Positions 47,000 to 56,664 of a stretch of DNA of 64,000 nt are shown one piece after another. Position 1 is the stretch's first letter. Each line of letters opens with the position of its first letter. The translations under genes were made by a program, and so were the position numbers. Origin of the DNA: an uncultured Fibrobacter sp. GTDB lineage: Bacteria > Fibrobacterota > Fibrobacteria > Fibrobacterales > Fibrobacteraceae. The notes beneath the pieces were generated by a model, which did no database searches, was not told the origin of the DNA, and saw nothing but the letters and a program-made list of their open reading frames with translations. Location of the stretch: the NCBI GenBank assembly GCA_946408125.1, contig CAMJQW010000007.1:20949-84948 (forward strand). Direction: 5' to 3'.

Positions 47000-47458
47000 T
47001 TACTTTCTCACGAGTTCGATCTGCTTCGAAACAATCACGCGACCGTTCGCGGAGATCTCGATCACCACCGTTCCCGGTTCCTTGTGTCTCGTCAGTTCGC
47101 GGGCCGACATGAACTCGCTATGCTTGGTGCGACCCTGGAGCGTGTACGAGCTCATCTTCTCGGAAACGCGTGCATCGTGGCTCCAGATTTCCTTACCCTT
47201 GTTGGCGAGCGTTCCTTCGTAGAAGCTCATCCTCAGGGCATTGAAATCGAACCCGGTCCCGTAACGGAACTGGATGTACAGCGGTTCGCCCAAGCCGAAC
47301 TCGCTGGAAGTGTCCGCCACGATCTGCAGGGCAGGATTCCATTCCCTTCCGCAGACGATGATCGGATCTTCGGTACGGCAACCGGTCCACAAGGAACCGA
47401 CTACCATCAGGATTGCAAGAATAGCCAATTTAGCTTTTTTTCTCATTTTTCCCCTCAT
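47000..47458 (-). CDS. Lipoprotein of unknown function
   Basis: Signal MVVGSLWTGC; same-strand cluster. Confidence 0.6.
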   Translation of the reverse strand: MRGKMRKKAKLAILAILMVVGSLWTGCRTEDPIIVCGREWNPALQIVADTSSEFGLGEPLYIQFRYGTGFDFNALRMSFYEGTLANKGKEIWSHDARVSEKMSSYTLQGRTKHSEFMSARELTRHKEPGTVVIEISANGRVIVSKQIELVRK

Positions 47459-47461
47459 TCG

Positions 47462-48007
47462 TTAAAACCAGAAACGCATGCCTATGCGGAAATAAAACTC
47501 GGGAATTTCCCATTCCACATCGGTATCGTCATGCTTGTCGTAATCCCACCACAAGTAATGGAACTCGGCCACCGGATTCAATTCCAGGAAGAACTGCAAC
47601 GCGATGACCGGGAATTCCCATTCATATCCGCCCGTCACGCCACCGCGAATCGCGATTCCGTCCACATCCCAGTCGTTACCGATATCCTCATCCCACCAGC
47701 CGATGCCCCCGACAGGACCACCGTAAAATCCCATGCGGCCAAAATCGGCAGGAACCGCCGCGAGGTATAAATTCCAGTAGTACCCGAGATAGACACCCAG
47801 GGAATTGTCCCCGCTGCTGAAATAAAAATGCCCGTAGATATCGATTACCGTCGTCTCGGACATCCGCATCTGGAAATCGAGACCGGCGTGTTCCCCTGGA
47901 TTGCCGGCCTGCAACCAGCCACCGACACCCATCGACTTTCCGGCAGCCGCACTTTGCGCAAAAGATGCGGTCACCAAGAAGAAAATCGCCACCAGGAAAA
48001 ATCTCAT
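47462..48007 (-). CDS. Putative outer-membrane protein
   Basis: Signal peptide (LVTASFAQS), Gly/aromatic strands, terminal ...FYFRIGMRFWF. Confidence 0.6.
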   Translation of the reverse strand: MRFFLVAIFFLVTASFAQSAAAGKSMGVGGWLQAGNPGEHAGLDFQMRMSETTVIDIYGHFYFSSGDNSLGVYLGYYWNLYLAAVPADFGRMGFYGGPVGGIGWWDEDIGNDWDVDGIAIRGGVTGGYEWEFPVIALQFFLELNPVAEFHYLWWDYDKHDDTDVEWEIPEFYFRIGMRFWF

Positions 48008-48044
48008 ACAAGCTCCTATACGGGCGACAAATTAGAAAAAAAAG

Positions 48045-49319
48045 CTAGCGTCCAACAACCAGGAGCATCTCGAGATGCGGCGTTTGCGGGTAAAAAGCGA
48101 ACCCGCGGGCGGATTTTATCGTAAATCCGGACAACGCGAGCTTCGCGTAGTCGCGGGCGAGCGTCACCGGGTCACAAGAAACGTAAATTAATCTATTCAC
48201 AGAACTCGCCGCAATGGCTTCCAGGACTTCTTTCGGGAGGCCGGTGCGCGGGGGGTCGACGATGAGCGTCGCAGGGACGTCCACCACGTTATCCATAAGC
48301 CACTGCTCGGCAGGGGCGGCCACATTCTCGACGGAGGTCCCTCGCGCGCCGGACATGCCTACCGCAGACAAGTTCGCCTTCGCGTGTTTAAGGCATCCTT
48401 CGTCACGCTCCACGGTCGTGATGCGCCTGAACCGATCCTTCAGCATGCACGCAAAAAATCCTACGCCGCTAAAGAGGTCGATAAGCCACTCGTCACTTGC
48501 ATCGCCGCTTGCAATCCCTTCGTCCACGGCATCGCGCACGGCCTGCACCAGCTCCGGCAACAATCCGAGATTGCTCTGGAAAAACACGGATGCGTCCGAC
48601 GCGATTTTTTCTCCGCCGATATCCACGACACTCTGCGCACATTCCGCGAATGCGCTTGCTTTCATACCGGCGTAACAGTACGAAACATTCCCTGCACCAT
48701 CGTCGAAAATGTTCACGTCGATCTCGCGGGGGAAGCACGTTCCTTTGTCTGTAAATATTTCTCGCGCAGGGCCCTGCAAAAAAGCGTTCAGCGCAGGCGT
48801 CAGCACCGGGCATTCCCTGAAAAACGCGATGCGGTTGCTTTCCTGTTCGCGGAAACCGAAGCGTACGATTTCACGGTCTCCCGCCCGGTCCTTCACGGCC
48901 ACGACCCGCGCACGATTCCTATAGCCCCAGGGATTTCCGGTACGAATGCAAAAACTGTCCGGCAGGTCCGTACGGGCGAGACGCCTGAAATTCTCGCGCT
49001 CCACGCGCTCGAGGTATTCGGCCTGCTTTTCACTCTTCAAGTGCTGCAGGCTGCAACCTCCGCACCTGCCGTACAGGGGGCAACGGGGCTCAGCGCGGTC
49101 AGGACTCGGTTCAATAATTTCCACGGCAACGCCGCGTGCAAAATCTTTTTTGGACAACGTAATCTCGACGCGGCAACGTTCTCCTGGAAGCGCGCCCTTC
49201 ACGAAGCAGACACGCCCATCGGGCAGGCGCACCATACTCTCGCCGCCCTGCACCATCTTCTCGATGCGGACATCGAATGTTTCTCGGGGTTTCCTTGATT
49301 TCGCGTAATTGCGGGCCAT
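48045..49319 (-). CDS. TrmA/RlmD-family (uracil-5)-methyltransferase with TRAM domain
   Basis: TRAM-like N-terminus, CPLYGRCGGCSLQHL cluster motif, DLFSGVGFFACML, VDPPRTGLP, YVSCDPVTLARD. Confidence 0.92.
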   Translation of the reverse strand: MARNYAKSRKPRETFDVRIEKMVQGGESMVRLPDGRVCFVKGALPGERCRVEITLSKKDFARGVAVEIIEPSPDRAEPRCPLYGRCGGCSLQHLKSEKQAEYLERVERENFRRLARTDLPDSFCIRTGNPWGYRNRARVVAVKDRAGDREIVRFGFREQESNRIAFFRECPVLTPALNAFLQGPAREIFTDKGTCFPREIDVNIFDDGAGNVSYCYAGMKASAFAECAQSVVDIGGEKIASDASVFFQSNLGLLPELVQAVRDAVDEGIASGDASDEWLIDLFSGVGFFACMLKDRFRRITTVERDEGCLKHAKANLSAVGMSGARGTSVENVAAPAEQWLMDNVVDVPATLIVDPPRTGLPKEVLEAIAASSVNRLIYVSCDPVTLARDYAKLALSGFTIKSARGFAFYPQTPHLEMLLVVGR

Positions 49320-49437
49320 GGACCACAAGATAGAATTTTCTCGCCGTGCATTCCATCGTCAAAAACACGCCCGTCATCCTGTTCATAGGCCCTGGCAGGC
49401 ATTTTTAAATGTATTTTTCTATATTTCGGGCTCAAAA

Positions 49438-50496
49438 ATGAATACCGTCCTTCTGCCAGATACGCTTACGGCGGCTAACAGCAAAGAACTGCTGCGGAAT
49501 TGCAAGAAGCAACTCCACGTGGGCCCGCTTTGCCTCGACGGAAGCAATCTCGCGAGCATGGACTACAGTGCCGACGCCTTTTTCGCGCTGCTCGCCGAAC
49601 TGGCCGAGATAACGGGCAACAGGCTTACGCTGGCACACTTCAACGAAGACATCAAGGCGCACCTGAAATCGCTCCGCAAGATGGACCCGCCCGACCGCCC
49701 CGTGAAGGGCACGAACAACGTTCTCGAAATGCTCGGCGGCCTCGGCTTCACGTTCATCAAGGAATTCGTCGAAGTCCTCATCCTGCTATTCATGTCCATT
49801 TACTGGACCATATTCGGACCTTTCGACAAGGGCAAGATTCATTTCGGTGGCGTCACCAAGCAGATGTTCAAATCGGGCAGCGAAGCCATGGGAATCTGCT
49901 TCTTGTTCGTGGGTCTCATTTGCCTCACGATGGCATTGCAGAGTTCGGTGATGCTCAACGCCGTCGGTGGCGGTTCCTACCTCGCGTCCGGTCTCGGGTT
50001 CCTCATCTTCGCCGAAATCGGCCCGCTGCTCACGACCATCATCCTCGCCGGCCGTTCCGGCAGCGCCATGGCGGCCGAAATCGCGAACATGAGCGTCTGC
50101 GAAGAAGTCAAGGCCATCAAGTCCATGGCCATCCCGCCGGTGCAGTACCTGGTCGTTCCGCGCTTCATCGCCTTGAGCATCACGACACCCATCCTTTCGT
50201 TCTGCTCGTCCATCGTCGGATGCCTTGCCGGGTTCCTCATCGCCTACTTCTTCTGCGATATTTCTTTTTCTAACTACATGATGGGCATCCGCGACGGCAT
50301 CGACCCGATGACCTTCCTCAAGAGCACCATCAAGGCCCTCGTATTCGGCTGGATCGTGACGCTCATCGCCTGCAACAAAGGTCTCAATGCCCACGGCGGC
50401 GCCGAAGCCGTCGGTAAGGCGACTACCGCCAGCGTCGTTTCCGCCATCTGTTCCATCGTCATCGCGGACACGCTGTTCGCCTTCATATTCTACTAG
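49438..50496 (+). CDS. mlaE: MlaE-family ABC permease with N-terminal STAS-like domain
   Basis: STAS-like N-terminus; EIGPLLTTIILAGRSGSAMAAEIANM. Confidence 0.9.
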   Translation: MNTVLLPDTLTAANSKELLRNCKKQLHVGPLCLDGSNLASMDYSADAFFALLAELAEITGNRLTLAHFNEDIKAHLKSLRKMDPPDRPVKGTNNVLEMLGGLGFTFIKEFVEVLILLFMSIYWTIFGPFDKGKIHFGGVTKQMFKSGSEAMGICFLFVGLICLTMALQSSVMLNAVGGGSYLASGLGFLIFAEIGPLLTTIILAGRSGSAMAAEIANMSVCEEVKAIKSMAIPPVQYLVVPRFIALSITTPILSFCSSIVGCLAGFLIAYFFCDISFSNYMMGIRDGIDPMTFLKSTIKALVFGWIVTLIACNKGLNAHGGAEAVGKATTASVVSAICSIVIADTLFAFIFY

Positions 50497-50504
50497 GGGT
50501 AACC

Positions 50505-51287
50505 ATGGAAGAAATCCTGAAAGTAGATCACCTGAAGGCCAGTTACGGCAACGAGACTATCCTCAAGGACATCTCGTTCGGCGTAAGGAAGGGCGAAATC
50601 CGCATGGTACTCGGAAGTTCGGGCTGCGGCAAGTCGACGCTCCTGAACAATATCCTGAAATTCATCAAGTCGGACTCCGGCACCATCACCTATTTCGGAA
50701 AGACTTTCGGCGCCAAGGAAGGGCTCGACAGCGAGACCCGCATGCGCACGGGCGTACTCTTCCAGAGCGGCGCCCTCATTGCCGACTTGACCGTCGCCGA
50801 AAACGCGATGCTCCCGCTGAAGCGAAGCATGCCCTACATGCCCAAGAGCCAGATGGAAGCCATCGTGGCCGACCGTCTCGAGAAGGTGCACCTGCTGCAC
50901 GCCTTCCACAAGTTCCCCGGCGAGATTTCTGGCGGTATGAAAAAGCGTGCCGCCCTCGCCCGCGCCATCGCGCTCAAGCCCGAACTGCTTTTCTGCGACG
51001 AACCTTCCACGGGTCTCGACCCGGTCACGGCCCGCTCGCTCGACGAGCTCCTGCTCGAACTGCGCGACACACTCAAGGTATCGATGGTCATCGTGAGCCA
51101 CGAACTCGAGAGCATCAAGATTATTTGCGACCGTTTCGTGTACCTGAAAGACGGCTATGTCCTGATGGACGGCACGCTCCAGGAAGGCATGGAGTCCGAC
51201 GACCCGACGCTCAAGCACTTTTTCAGCCGGCAATGCCCCAAGGAAACGTATTCCACCGGCTTCTACAATTTTGAATTTATTGATTGA
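50505..51287 (+). CDS. mlaF: MlaF-family ABC ATPase
   Basis: GSSGCGKSTLLN Walker A, EISGGMKKRAALARAI signature, LFCDEPSTGLDPVT Walker B. Confidence 0.93.
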   Translation: MEEILKVDHLKASYGNETILKDISFGVRKGEIRMVLGSSGCGKSTLLNNILKFIKSDSGTITYFGKTFGAKEGLDSETRMRTGVLFQSGALIADLTVAENAMLPLKRSMPYMPKSQMEAIVADRLEKVHLLHAFHKFPGEISGGMKKRAALARAIALKPELLFCDEPSTGLDPVTARSLDELLLELRDTLKVSMVIVSHELESIKIICDRFVYLKDGYVLMDGTLQEGMESDDPTLKHFFSRQCPKETYSTGFYNFEFID

Positions 51288-51299
51288 GTTGGAGACACA

Positions 51300-52226
51300 A
51301 TGGAAACCACCCGATCCGAAAGAATTAAACTTGGCGCCTTCATGCTGTTCTGCGGGATACTCATCTGCGTATTCCTCGGCTACGTGCTCAAGCGCTACTT
51401 AAGCGAGCAGTACGACAACTACTACACCATCTTCGACACCTCGGTCAACGGGCTCTTCGTCGATGCGAAAGTCAAGCTGAACGGTATCGACGTGGGTAGC
51501 GTCACGCAGATTACCATCCACGAGCAAAACCTGAACGAGGTCGTGGTTTCCTTCAAGGTCCACCACGGCACGCCCATCAAGCAGGGCACGCGCGCCGGCA
51601 TGACGGCGGGCATGAACCTCACCGGCGAAAAGCAGGTCATCCTCTCGGGCGGTTCTTTCAACGAGCCGAACGTTCCCGAAGGCGGATTCGTACCGGCCGA
51701 AAAATCCAGCTTCGACCAGATCGCGAACCAGGCGAGCGACATCGCGAGCCACGCCGACTCCGTTCTCATCAACCTGAACGCCATCCTCTCGAACGAGAAC
51801 GCCGAGCACCTGAGCCGTGCCATCCAGAACTTCGAAGCCGTGACCAACAACCTGAAACGCATCACGCAGGACCTCTCCAAGCCCATCGAGAGCATCTCCA
51901 AGTCCGCGGAATCCATCCACACCGTGATGTCCGAAATCGAGAACGCGAAGATCGCCTCCAAGGCAAGCGAGAACCTCGACATCGTAAAGGAAAAGCTCGA
52001 GGCGCTCGATACCAAGAGCTTAAACGACAACCTCACCGAGGCCATGGCCTCCATCAACCAGCTTTCCAAACGTCTCGACCAGATGGTCTACAAGAACCAG
52101 GACCAGGTCGGCGAAGCCATCGTGGAACTGAACAGCGTCCTCGAGAACCTCGAGGAGTTCAGCCAGAAAATCAAGAACAACCCGTCCGCCCTCATCCGCG
52201 AGCCCGCAAAGAGCCGCCGCAAGTAA
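51300..52226 (+). CDS. mlaD: MlaD/MCE-domain substrate-binding protein
   Basis: Single TM; FDTSVNGLFVDAKVKLNGIDVGSVTQI MCE motif; C-terminal coiled-coil-like region. Confidence 0.9.
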   Translation: METTRSERIKLGAFMLFCGILICVFLGYVLKRYLSEQYDNYYTIFDTSVNGLFVDAKVKLNGIDVGSVTQITIHEQNLNEVVVSFKVHHGTPIKQGTRAGMTAGMNLTGEKQVILSGGSFNEPNVPEGGFVPAEKSSFDQIANQASDIASHADSVLINLNAILSNENAEHLSRAIQNFEAVTNNLKRITQDLSKPIESISKSAESIHTVMSEIENAKIASKASENLDIVKEKLEALDTKSLNDNLTEAMASINQLSKRLDQMVYKNQDQVGEAIVELNSVLENLEEFSQKIKNNPSALIREPAKSRRK

Positions 52227-52235
52227 GGAGGAACC

Positions 52236-52850
52236 ATGAAAGTTTTCGATCTTGCAAGAATCATCCCGGCAGCAGCCATCCTCCTTACCGCCATGACCAT
52301 GACCGCCTGCATCGGCGGGGCATCCAGCGAACCGACACGCTATTACACGCTCGCCGTCGAAAAGATTTCCATGCCCGAAGCAAGCGCGAAGGGAAAAGTC
52401 CAGGTACGCAAGTTCACGATCGATCCCGCCTACCAGCGCGCAAACATCGTCTACCGCGAGTCCGCCTACGACTTCATGTTCTACGACCTCGACCTCTGGG
52501 CAAGCCGTCCCGACCACATGGTAACGCAGGTCGTCGCGGAATACCTCCAGAAAAGCGGGCTCTTCGAAACCGTCGAAATCAAGGGAAGTTCCAAGCCGGA
52601 ATTCGAGGTTTCGGGAAACATCGCGGCCATCGAGGAAGTCGACGAGGGAAGTTCGCAGTATGCAAGGCTCGCCATCGAGATTTCTTTCCGCAAGGTCGAT
52701 AGCGAAGCTCCCCTGTTCGAAAAGCGCTACGAGGACAAGGAGACGATGGACAAGCGTGAACCGCGGTTCATGGCCGAGGCCACCTCGAAGATGCTCGCCC
52801 GATTCATGGAAGACGCCCTAAAGGAAGTCGAAGAAGCCCGAACCAAATAA
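52236..52850 (+). CDS. ABC-type transport auxiliary lipoprotein (PqiC-like)
   Basis: Lipobox MTAC; RYYTLAVE...NIVYRESAYDFMFYDLDLWASRPDHMVTQ pattern; follows mlaD. Confidence 0.75.
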   Translation: MKVFDLARIIPAAAILLTAMTMTACIGGASSEPTRYYTLAVEKISMPEASAKGKVQVRKFTIDPAYQRANIVYRESAYDFMFYDLDLWASRPDHMVTQVVAEYLQKSGLFETVEIKGSSKPEFEVSGNIAAIEEVDEGSSQYARLAIEISFRKVDSEAPLFEKRYEDKETMDKREPRFMAEATSKMLARFMEDALKEVEEARTK

Positions 52851-52906
52851 ATCGCGCAATCGCTTGTTCAAAAAAAATTAAATTAGGGATATCGCAAGGA
52901 GTGATT

Positions 52907-53332
52907 ATGGATTTTTCTCATAGACAAGACCTTCCCGAACTCGCCAAGTCCTACCTGTTCAATGTGCAGTTCTTCTTCGAGAACGTCCCTCCGCGCGATG
53001 AAGAAAAATTCAAGGAACTGGCCGCCACGCTTTCCGTGAGAGTCCGCAAGGTCAAGTTCCTGAAAGAAGATACGAGCGATGTCTTTTCCGTCGTCGAGAT
53101 TTCCTTCGACGAATTCGAGGATTACCTCATCACGACCTGCATCAAGAACGAGTACCTGGGCCATTTCCACATGAACATCATACACTATTCCAGCGACATG
53201 AAGCCCGTGTACGAAGAAAAATTCTTCGACTGCAAGGCCGCCTATGTCGAGGAATTCTGCTACGACAAGTTCGATTCCAGCCAGGAACGTCTCATCAAGA
53301 CCATCGGCATCAAGTGCAAGCGGTCCAAGTAG
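52907..53332 (+). CDS. Hypothetical protein (141 aa)
   Basis: ATG 52907 preceded by AAGGAG. Confidence 0.6.
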   Translation: MDFSHRQDLPELAKSYLFNVQFFFENVPPRDEEKFKELAATLSVRVRKVKFLKEDTSDVFSVVEISFDEFEDYLITTCIKNEYLGHFHMNIIHYSSDMKPVYEEKFFDCKAAYVEEFCYDKFDSSQERLIKTIGIKCKRSK

Positions 53333-53341
53333 ACCGGTACC

Positions 53342-54136
53342 CTAGCCACGAATGACCGGGACGCAGTCAAGCAGTTTCTTTGTATAGTCGTTCTGCGGGT
53401 GCGAAAGCACTTCGTCCGCTTCGCCGCATTCGACGACCTTCCCGAAATACATCACGAGCACGTTGTCGCTCAATGCACGCACGACCTGCATGTCGTGGCT
53501 GATGAAGAGGATGCTGAGTCCAAGATCGTTGCGCAGGTCATCCAGCAGGTGGAGGATTTGCGCCTGCACGGAGACATCGAGCGCACTCGTCACCTCGTCG
53601 CACAGGAGGATTTTGGGAGAAAGCATCAGGCTCCGGGCAATGCACAGGCGTTGCCGCTGTCCCCCCGAGAACTCGTGGGGGAACTTTTGGAGGGAACCGG
53701 CAGGCAAGGACACGCGTTCCAAAAGTTCTCGCGCGCGCTTTTCCGCCTTGTCGAACGCGACCCCGCGCGCGCACAGCGGCGCCGTGAGAATCTCGATGAC
53801 CGTCTGTCGCGGGTTCAAGCTGCTGAACGGATCCTGGAAAACCATCTGGACGAGGTCGGAAACCCGCGACGTTCCCGCCATACCGTCCTTGACCTTGTTG
53901 CCGAACAGGCTGTACGATCCCGAAGCCATCGGGACTAACCCGACCAGCGATTTTACGAGTGTCGTTTTTCCGCAACCGGACTCGCCCACGATACTCAGGA
54001 TCTTGCCCTGCGGCAATTCAAATGAAACATCGTCGACTGCGGTGAAGAAATCCTTCACCTTCCCGAAAACCCCGCCCCGGATAGGAAACTTAACCGAGAG
54101 GTGTTGCACCTCTATCGCGGCTACAGAATTAGGCAT
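53342..54136 (-). CDS. Oligopeptide-type (OppF/DppF-like) ABC ATPase
   Basis: GESGCGKTTLVKSL, VFQDPFSSLNPRQTV, FSGGQRQRLCIARSL, LLCDEVTSALDVSVQAQ. Confidence 0.9.
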   Translation of the reverse strand: MPNSVAAIEVQHLSVKFPIRGGVFGKVKDFFTAVDDVSFELPQGKILSIVGESGCGKTTLVKSLVGLVPMASGSYSLFGNKVKDGMAGTSRVSDLVQMVFQDPFSSLNPRQTVIEILTAPLCARGVAFDKAEKRARELLERVSLPAGSLQKFPHEFSGGQRQRLCIARSLMLSPKILLCDEVTSALDVSVQAQILHLLDDLRNDLGLSILFISHDMQVVRALSDNVLVMYFGKVVECGEADEVLSHPQNDYTKKLLDCVPVIRG

Positions 54137-54341
54137 CCGCCTCGCCTTCCAGGCTTGCGAGCGCATCCTGTACGCTTTTTTCAGTCGCTACGAGAATCTG
54201 CCGGCATTTTTTTAACAAATTCGTCGCTTCCTCGACTTGGCCCGCCAATTCGTCTATGCCCATTTCGGAATTGTCAATCTTCTCCAGAATGGCTTCCAGG
54301 CGGTCCATAGCGTTTTTATATTCAAGATTTTCGTTACTCAT
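54129..54341 (-). CDS. xseB: Exodeoxyribonuclease VII small subunit
   Basis: 70 aa; YKNAMDRLEAILEKIDNSEMGIDELAGQVEEATNLLKKCRQIL. Confidence 0.92.
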   Translation of the reverse strand: MSNENLEYKNAMDRLEAILEKIDNSEMGIDELAGQVEEATNLLKKCRQILVATEKSVQDALASLEGEADA

Positions 54342-54370
54342 ATTACAGAATATAGTTACATTTAATCCGT

Positions 54371-55108
54371 ATGTACCACAAAAGGCAACATGGCAGGACC
54401 TCTTTCGGCATCGTCACGGCAATCGCCCTGGCGATACTCCCGTTTTTGTTCTGCAGTTGCCTCGACATCCCGAGTACTCCCGAAAATCGCCGGGAAATCG
54501 AGCACATCAGCGTCTATGTGATGCAGGATGGCATTCTGGACTCGTCCCTGCTGAAAATCCACCCCAGTGATTCCGCCACGCTAAAAGTCAACGTGTTCCC
54601 GAGACAATACAAGGACGACCTCTCTTTCGAATGGATCTTTGAAAGGAATATCGTCAACGGCCACGTCACGGAAACCCTGGGAACCGGGGACAAATATGTC
54701 ATTCCGCCCGCGGCAAAGGAAGCTTCGATTCCTACGCACTTGATCATCCGCGACCCGCTCGGCTCCGAAATGAAGATTTCCCTCGACATTGCGGTAAATA
54801 CGCCTCCGCACATGGATTCACTCCTATCGCCTACCGCCGGCGACACGCTATACGGAAGCACTTCTACAGCATTCGAATTCCGCTGGCAAGCCTCCGACAA
54901 GGACACCGAGCTGGGCGACAAGCTGAACTACACGCTCGTCATCGACGGGATGCGCTATAACCTCGGCACCCTGAACCACATCCGGCAATCAGGATTCGCC
55001 CCCGGTCCGCACTCGGCATACGTAATCGTTACCGATTCCTATGGAGACCTCGATTCCATCGCCCCGCAGGAATTCTACGTCCTCGATACGCTGGAGGGCA
55101 GCCTATGA
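54371..55108 (+). CDS. Lipoprotein, Ig/Fn3-like
   Basis: Lipobox FCSC; NTPPHMDSLLSPTAGDTLYGS...FRWQASDKD Ig/Fn3-like. Confidence 0.65.
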   Translation: MYHKRQHGRTSFGIVTAIALAILPFLFCSCLDIPSTPENRREIEHISVYVMQDGILDSSLLKIHPSDSATLKVNVFPRQYKDDLSFEWIFERNIVNGHVTETLGTGDKYVIPPAAKEASIPTHLIIRDPLGSEMKISLDIAVNTPPHMDSLLSPTAGDTLYGSTSTAFEFRWQASDKDTELGDKLNYTLVIDGMRYNLGTLNHIRQSGFAPGPHSAYVIVTDSYGDLDSIAPQEFYVLDTLEGSL

Positions 55109-56664
55109 AAAGAGCGCTGCTGATTCTTGCGTTCCTGATCGCGTCGTGCAGCGACAGCGACGACTTCATTTTCGACCAGGCGGAGCAGACGGAAATAAGC
55201 ATTTCTGCAATGCTCTCCACGGAACTGGATTCCATCAACCGGAAAGGCAAGGCTGATACGATCCACCCGCGGGACACGCTCACGTTCATCGCCGAAATCG
55301 ACCCTTCCCGGTCCATACGCATGCAGAAATACTACTGGACCTTGGATGGACACAGGTGGGCCTCCGAATTCAGTTTCCGCACCAACATCGCCGAACCGGG
55401 CCACCACAAAATCGCCCTCGTTCTCATCGACTATTTCGGCGACACCCTCAGCGACACGCTCAACGTCTGGGTCGGCAATCCACCCGTCCTGAACGACAGC
55501 CTGATAATCCCGCTTACGGGAACGCAGGGACTTTCCCCGGACGAGGCTCTTTCCTTTGCCTGGAATGCGTACGACCCCGACTCCATATACGACATCCGTT
55601 ACCACTTCACGCTTTCAAACCGCAGTAACGACACACTGCTCGACACCACCCTGAGCAATTCCTACCTGGTTTACAAGAAGCCGTTCCAGCCTCTCGAGAC
55701 GTACCACTGGCAAGTGAGCGCCTATAACGAAATCGGGATGAAAGCTCAACAAACCATCGACGGGACTTTCCATACGAAGGGGATAAAGGACGAATCCTGC
55801 ATCATAGGCGAAATCCAGACATCCGGACATAAAAACCGACATTCCTCCGAAAAAATCAAAATCCAAGTGTCATTCATCGATACTTCCGGAAAGGCCGTCA
55901 TGACGGATACCCTTGCGGGAGCCACGAATGGCACACTCGAATACAAGACAAATCCGATTCCGGCAGGAACGTACAAGGTCGTCGCAAGCTCAATCGATTT
56001 CAGCGATTACCTGGGCGATTCCACGACCGTCAAAGTCCTCCCCTCGGAAGTCATCCAGGCAAAATCGCTCTTCCTGGCCGACATGATTCCGCCGACGATT
56101 TCATCCGTCAAGGACAACGCGGATACACTTGACCTGGGAGACACGCTCCTGTTCCATGTCGAAGACAACGGGGACAACCTCTCGCCCGAAGACATCTCCG
56201 TCACATTTGATTCCAAGTCCATTGACGGAACGATTTCCCTCAAGAATGACACGCTTGTCGTCCCGATGACGGGCGCACCGCATTCTACCACATTCCGCCT
56301 ATTGACCCTTTCAGCCACCGATCTGAGCGGCAACGAGTCCAAGCGTAGCTTCTACGTCAAGCCCGACCGATTCTGGTTCGAATGCAATGCGGACACGACC
56401 ATCTATGAAGGCGAAGTCCTGCGGCTGCATGTCGAGGATACGAACCCGTACGGTTTCGAACCCGACTCCTTCTATTTCGACATCTTCACTACGGATCAGC
56501 CCATCACGATCCATGCGACCAATCCGTATGTTTCTTTCCTGGTCACTTCCGGAGCGTTCTCCGAAACGACCAACCATGTTCGCACCGGCGTCCGTTACAC
56601 GAACGGCATCATTAAGTGGCGAGAATGGAATGTCACGCGTTCATTCACCACGAGGAGCAAATAA
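55105..56664 (+). CDS. Lipoprotein with multiple Ig-like segments
   Basis: Lipobox LIASC; translationally coupled (ATGA overlap at 55105-55108). Confidence 0.7.
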   Translation: MKRALLILAFLIASCSDSDDFIFDQAEQTEISISAMLSTELDSINRKGKADTIHPRDTLTFIAEIDPSRSIRMQKYYWTLDGHRWASEFSFRTNIAEPGHHKIALVLIDYFGDTLSDTLNVWVGNPPVLNDSLIIPLTGTQGLSPDEALSFAWNAYDPDSIYDIRYHFTLSNRSNDTLLDTTLSNSYLVYKKPFQPLETYHWQVSAYNEIGMKAQQTIDGTFHTKGIKDESCIIGEIQTSGHKNRHSSEKIKIQVSFIDTSGKAVMTDTLAGATNGTLEYKTNPIPAGTYKVVASSIDFSDYLGDSTTVKVLPSEVIQAKSLFLADMIPPTISSVKDNADTLDLGDTLLFHVEDNGDNLSPEDISVTFDSKSIDGTISLKNDTLVVPMTGAPHSTTFRLLTLSATDLSGNESKRSFYVKPDRFWFECNADTTIYEGEVLRLHVEDTNPYGFEPDSFYFDIFTTDQPITIHATNPYVSFLVTSGAFSETTNHVRTGVRYTNGIIKWREWNVTRSFTTRSK

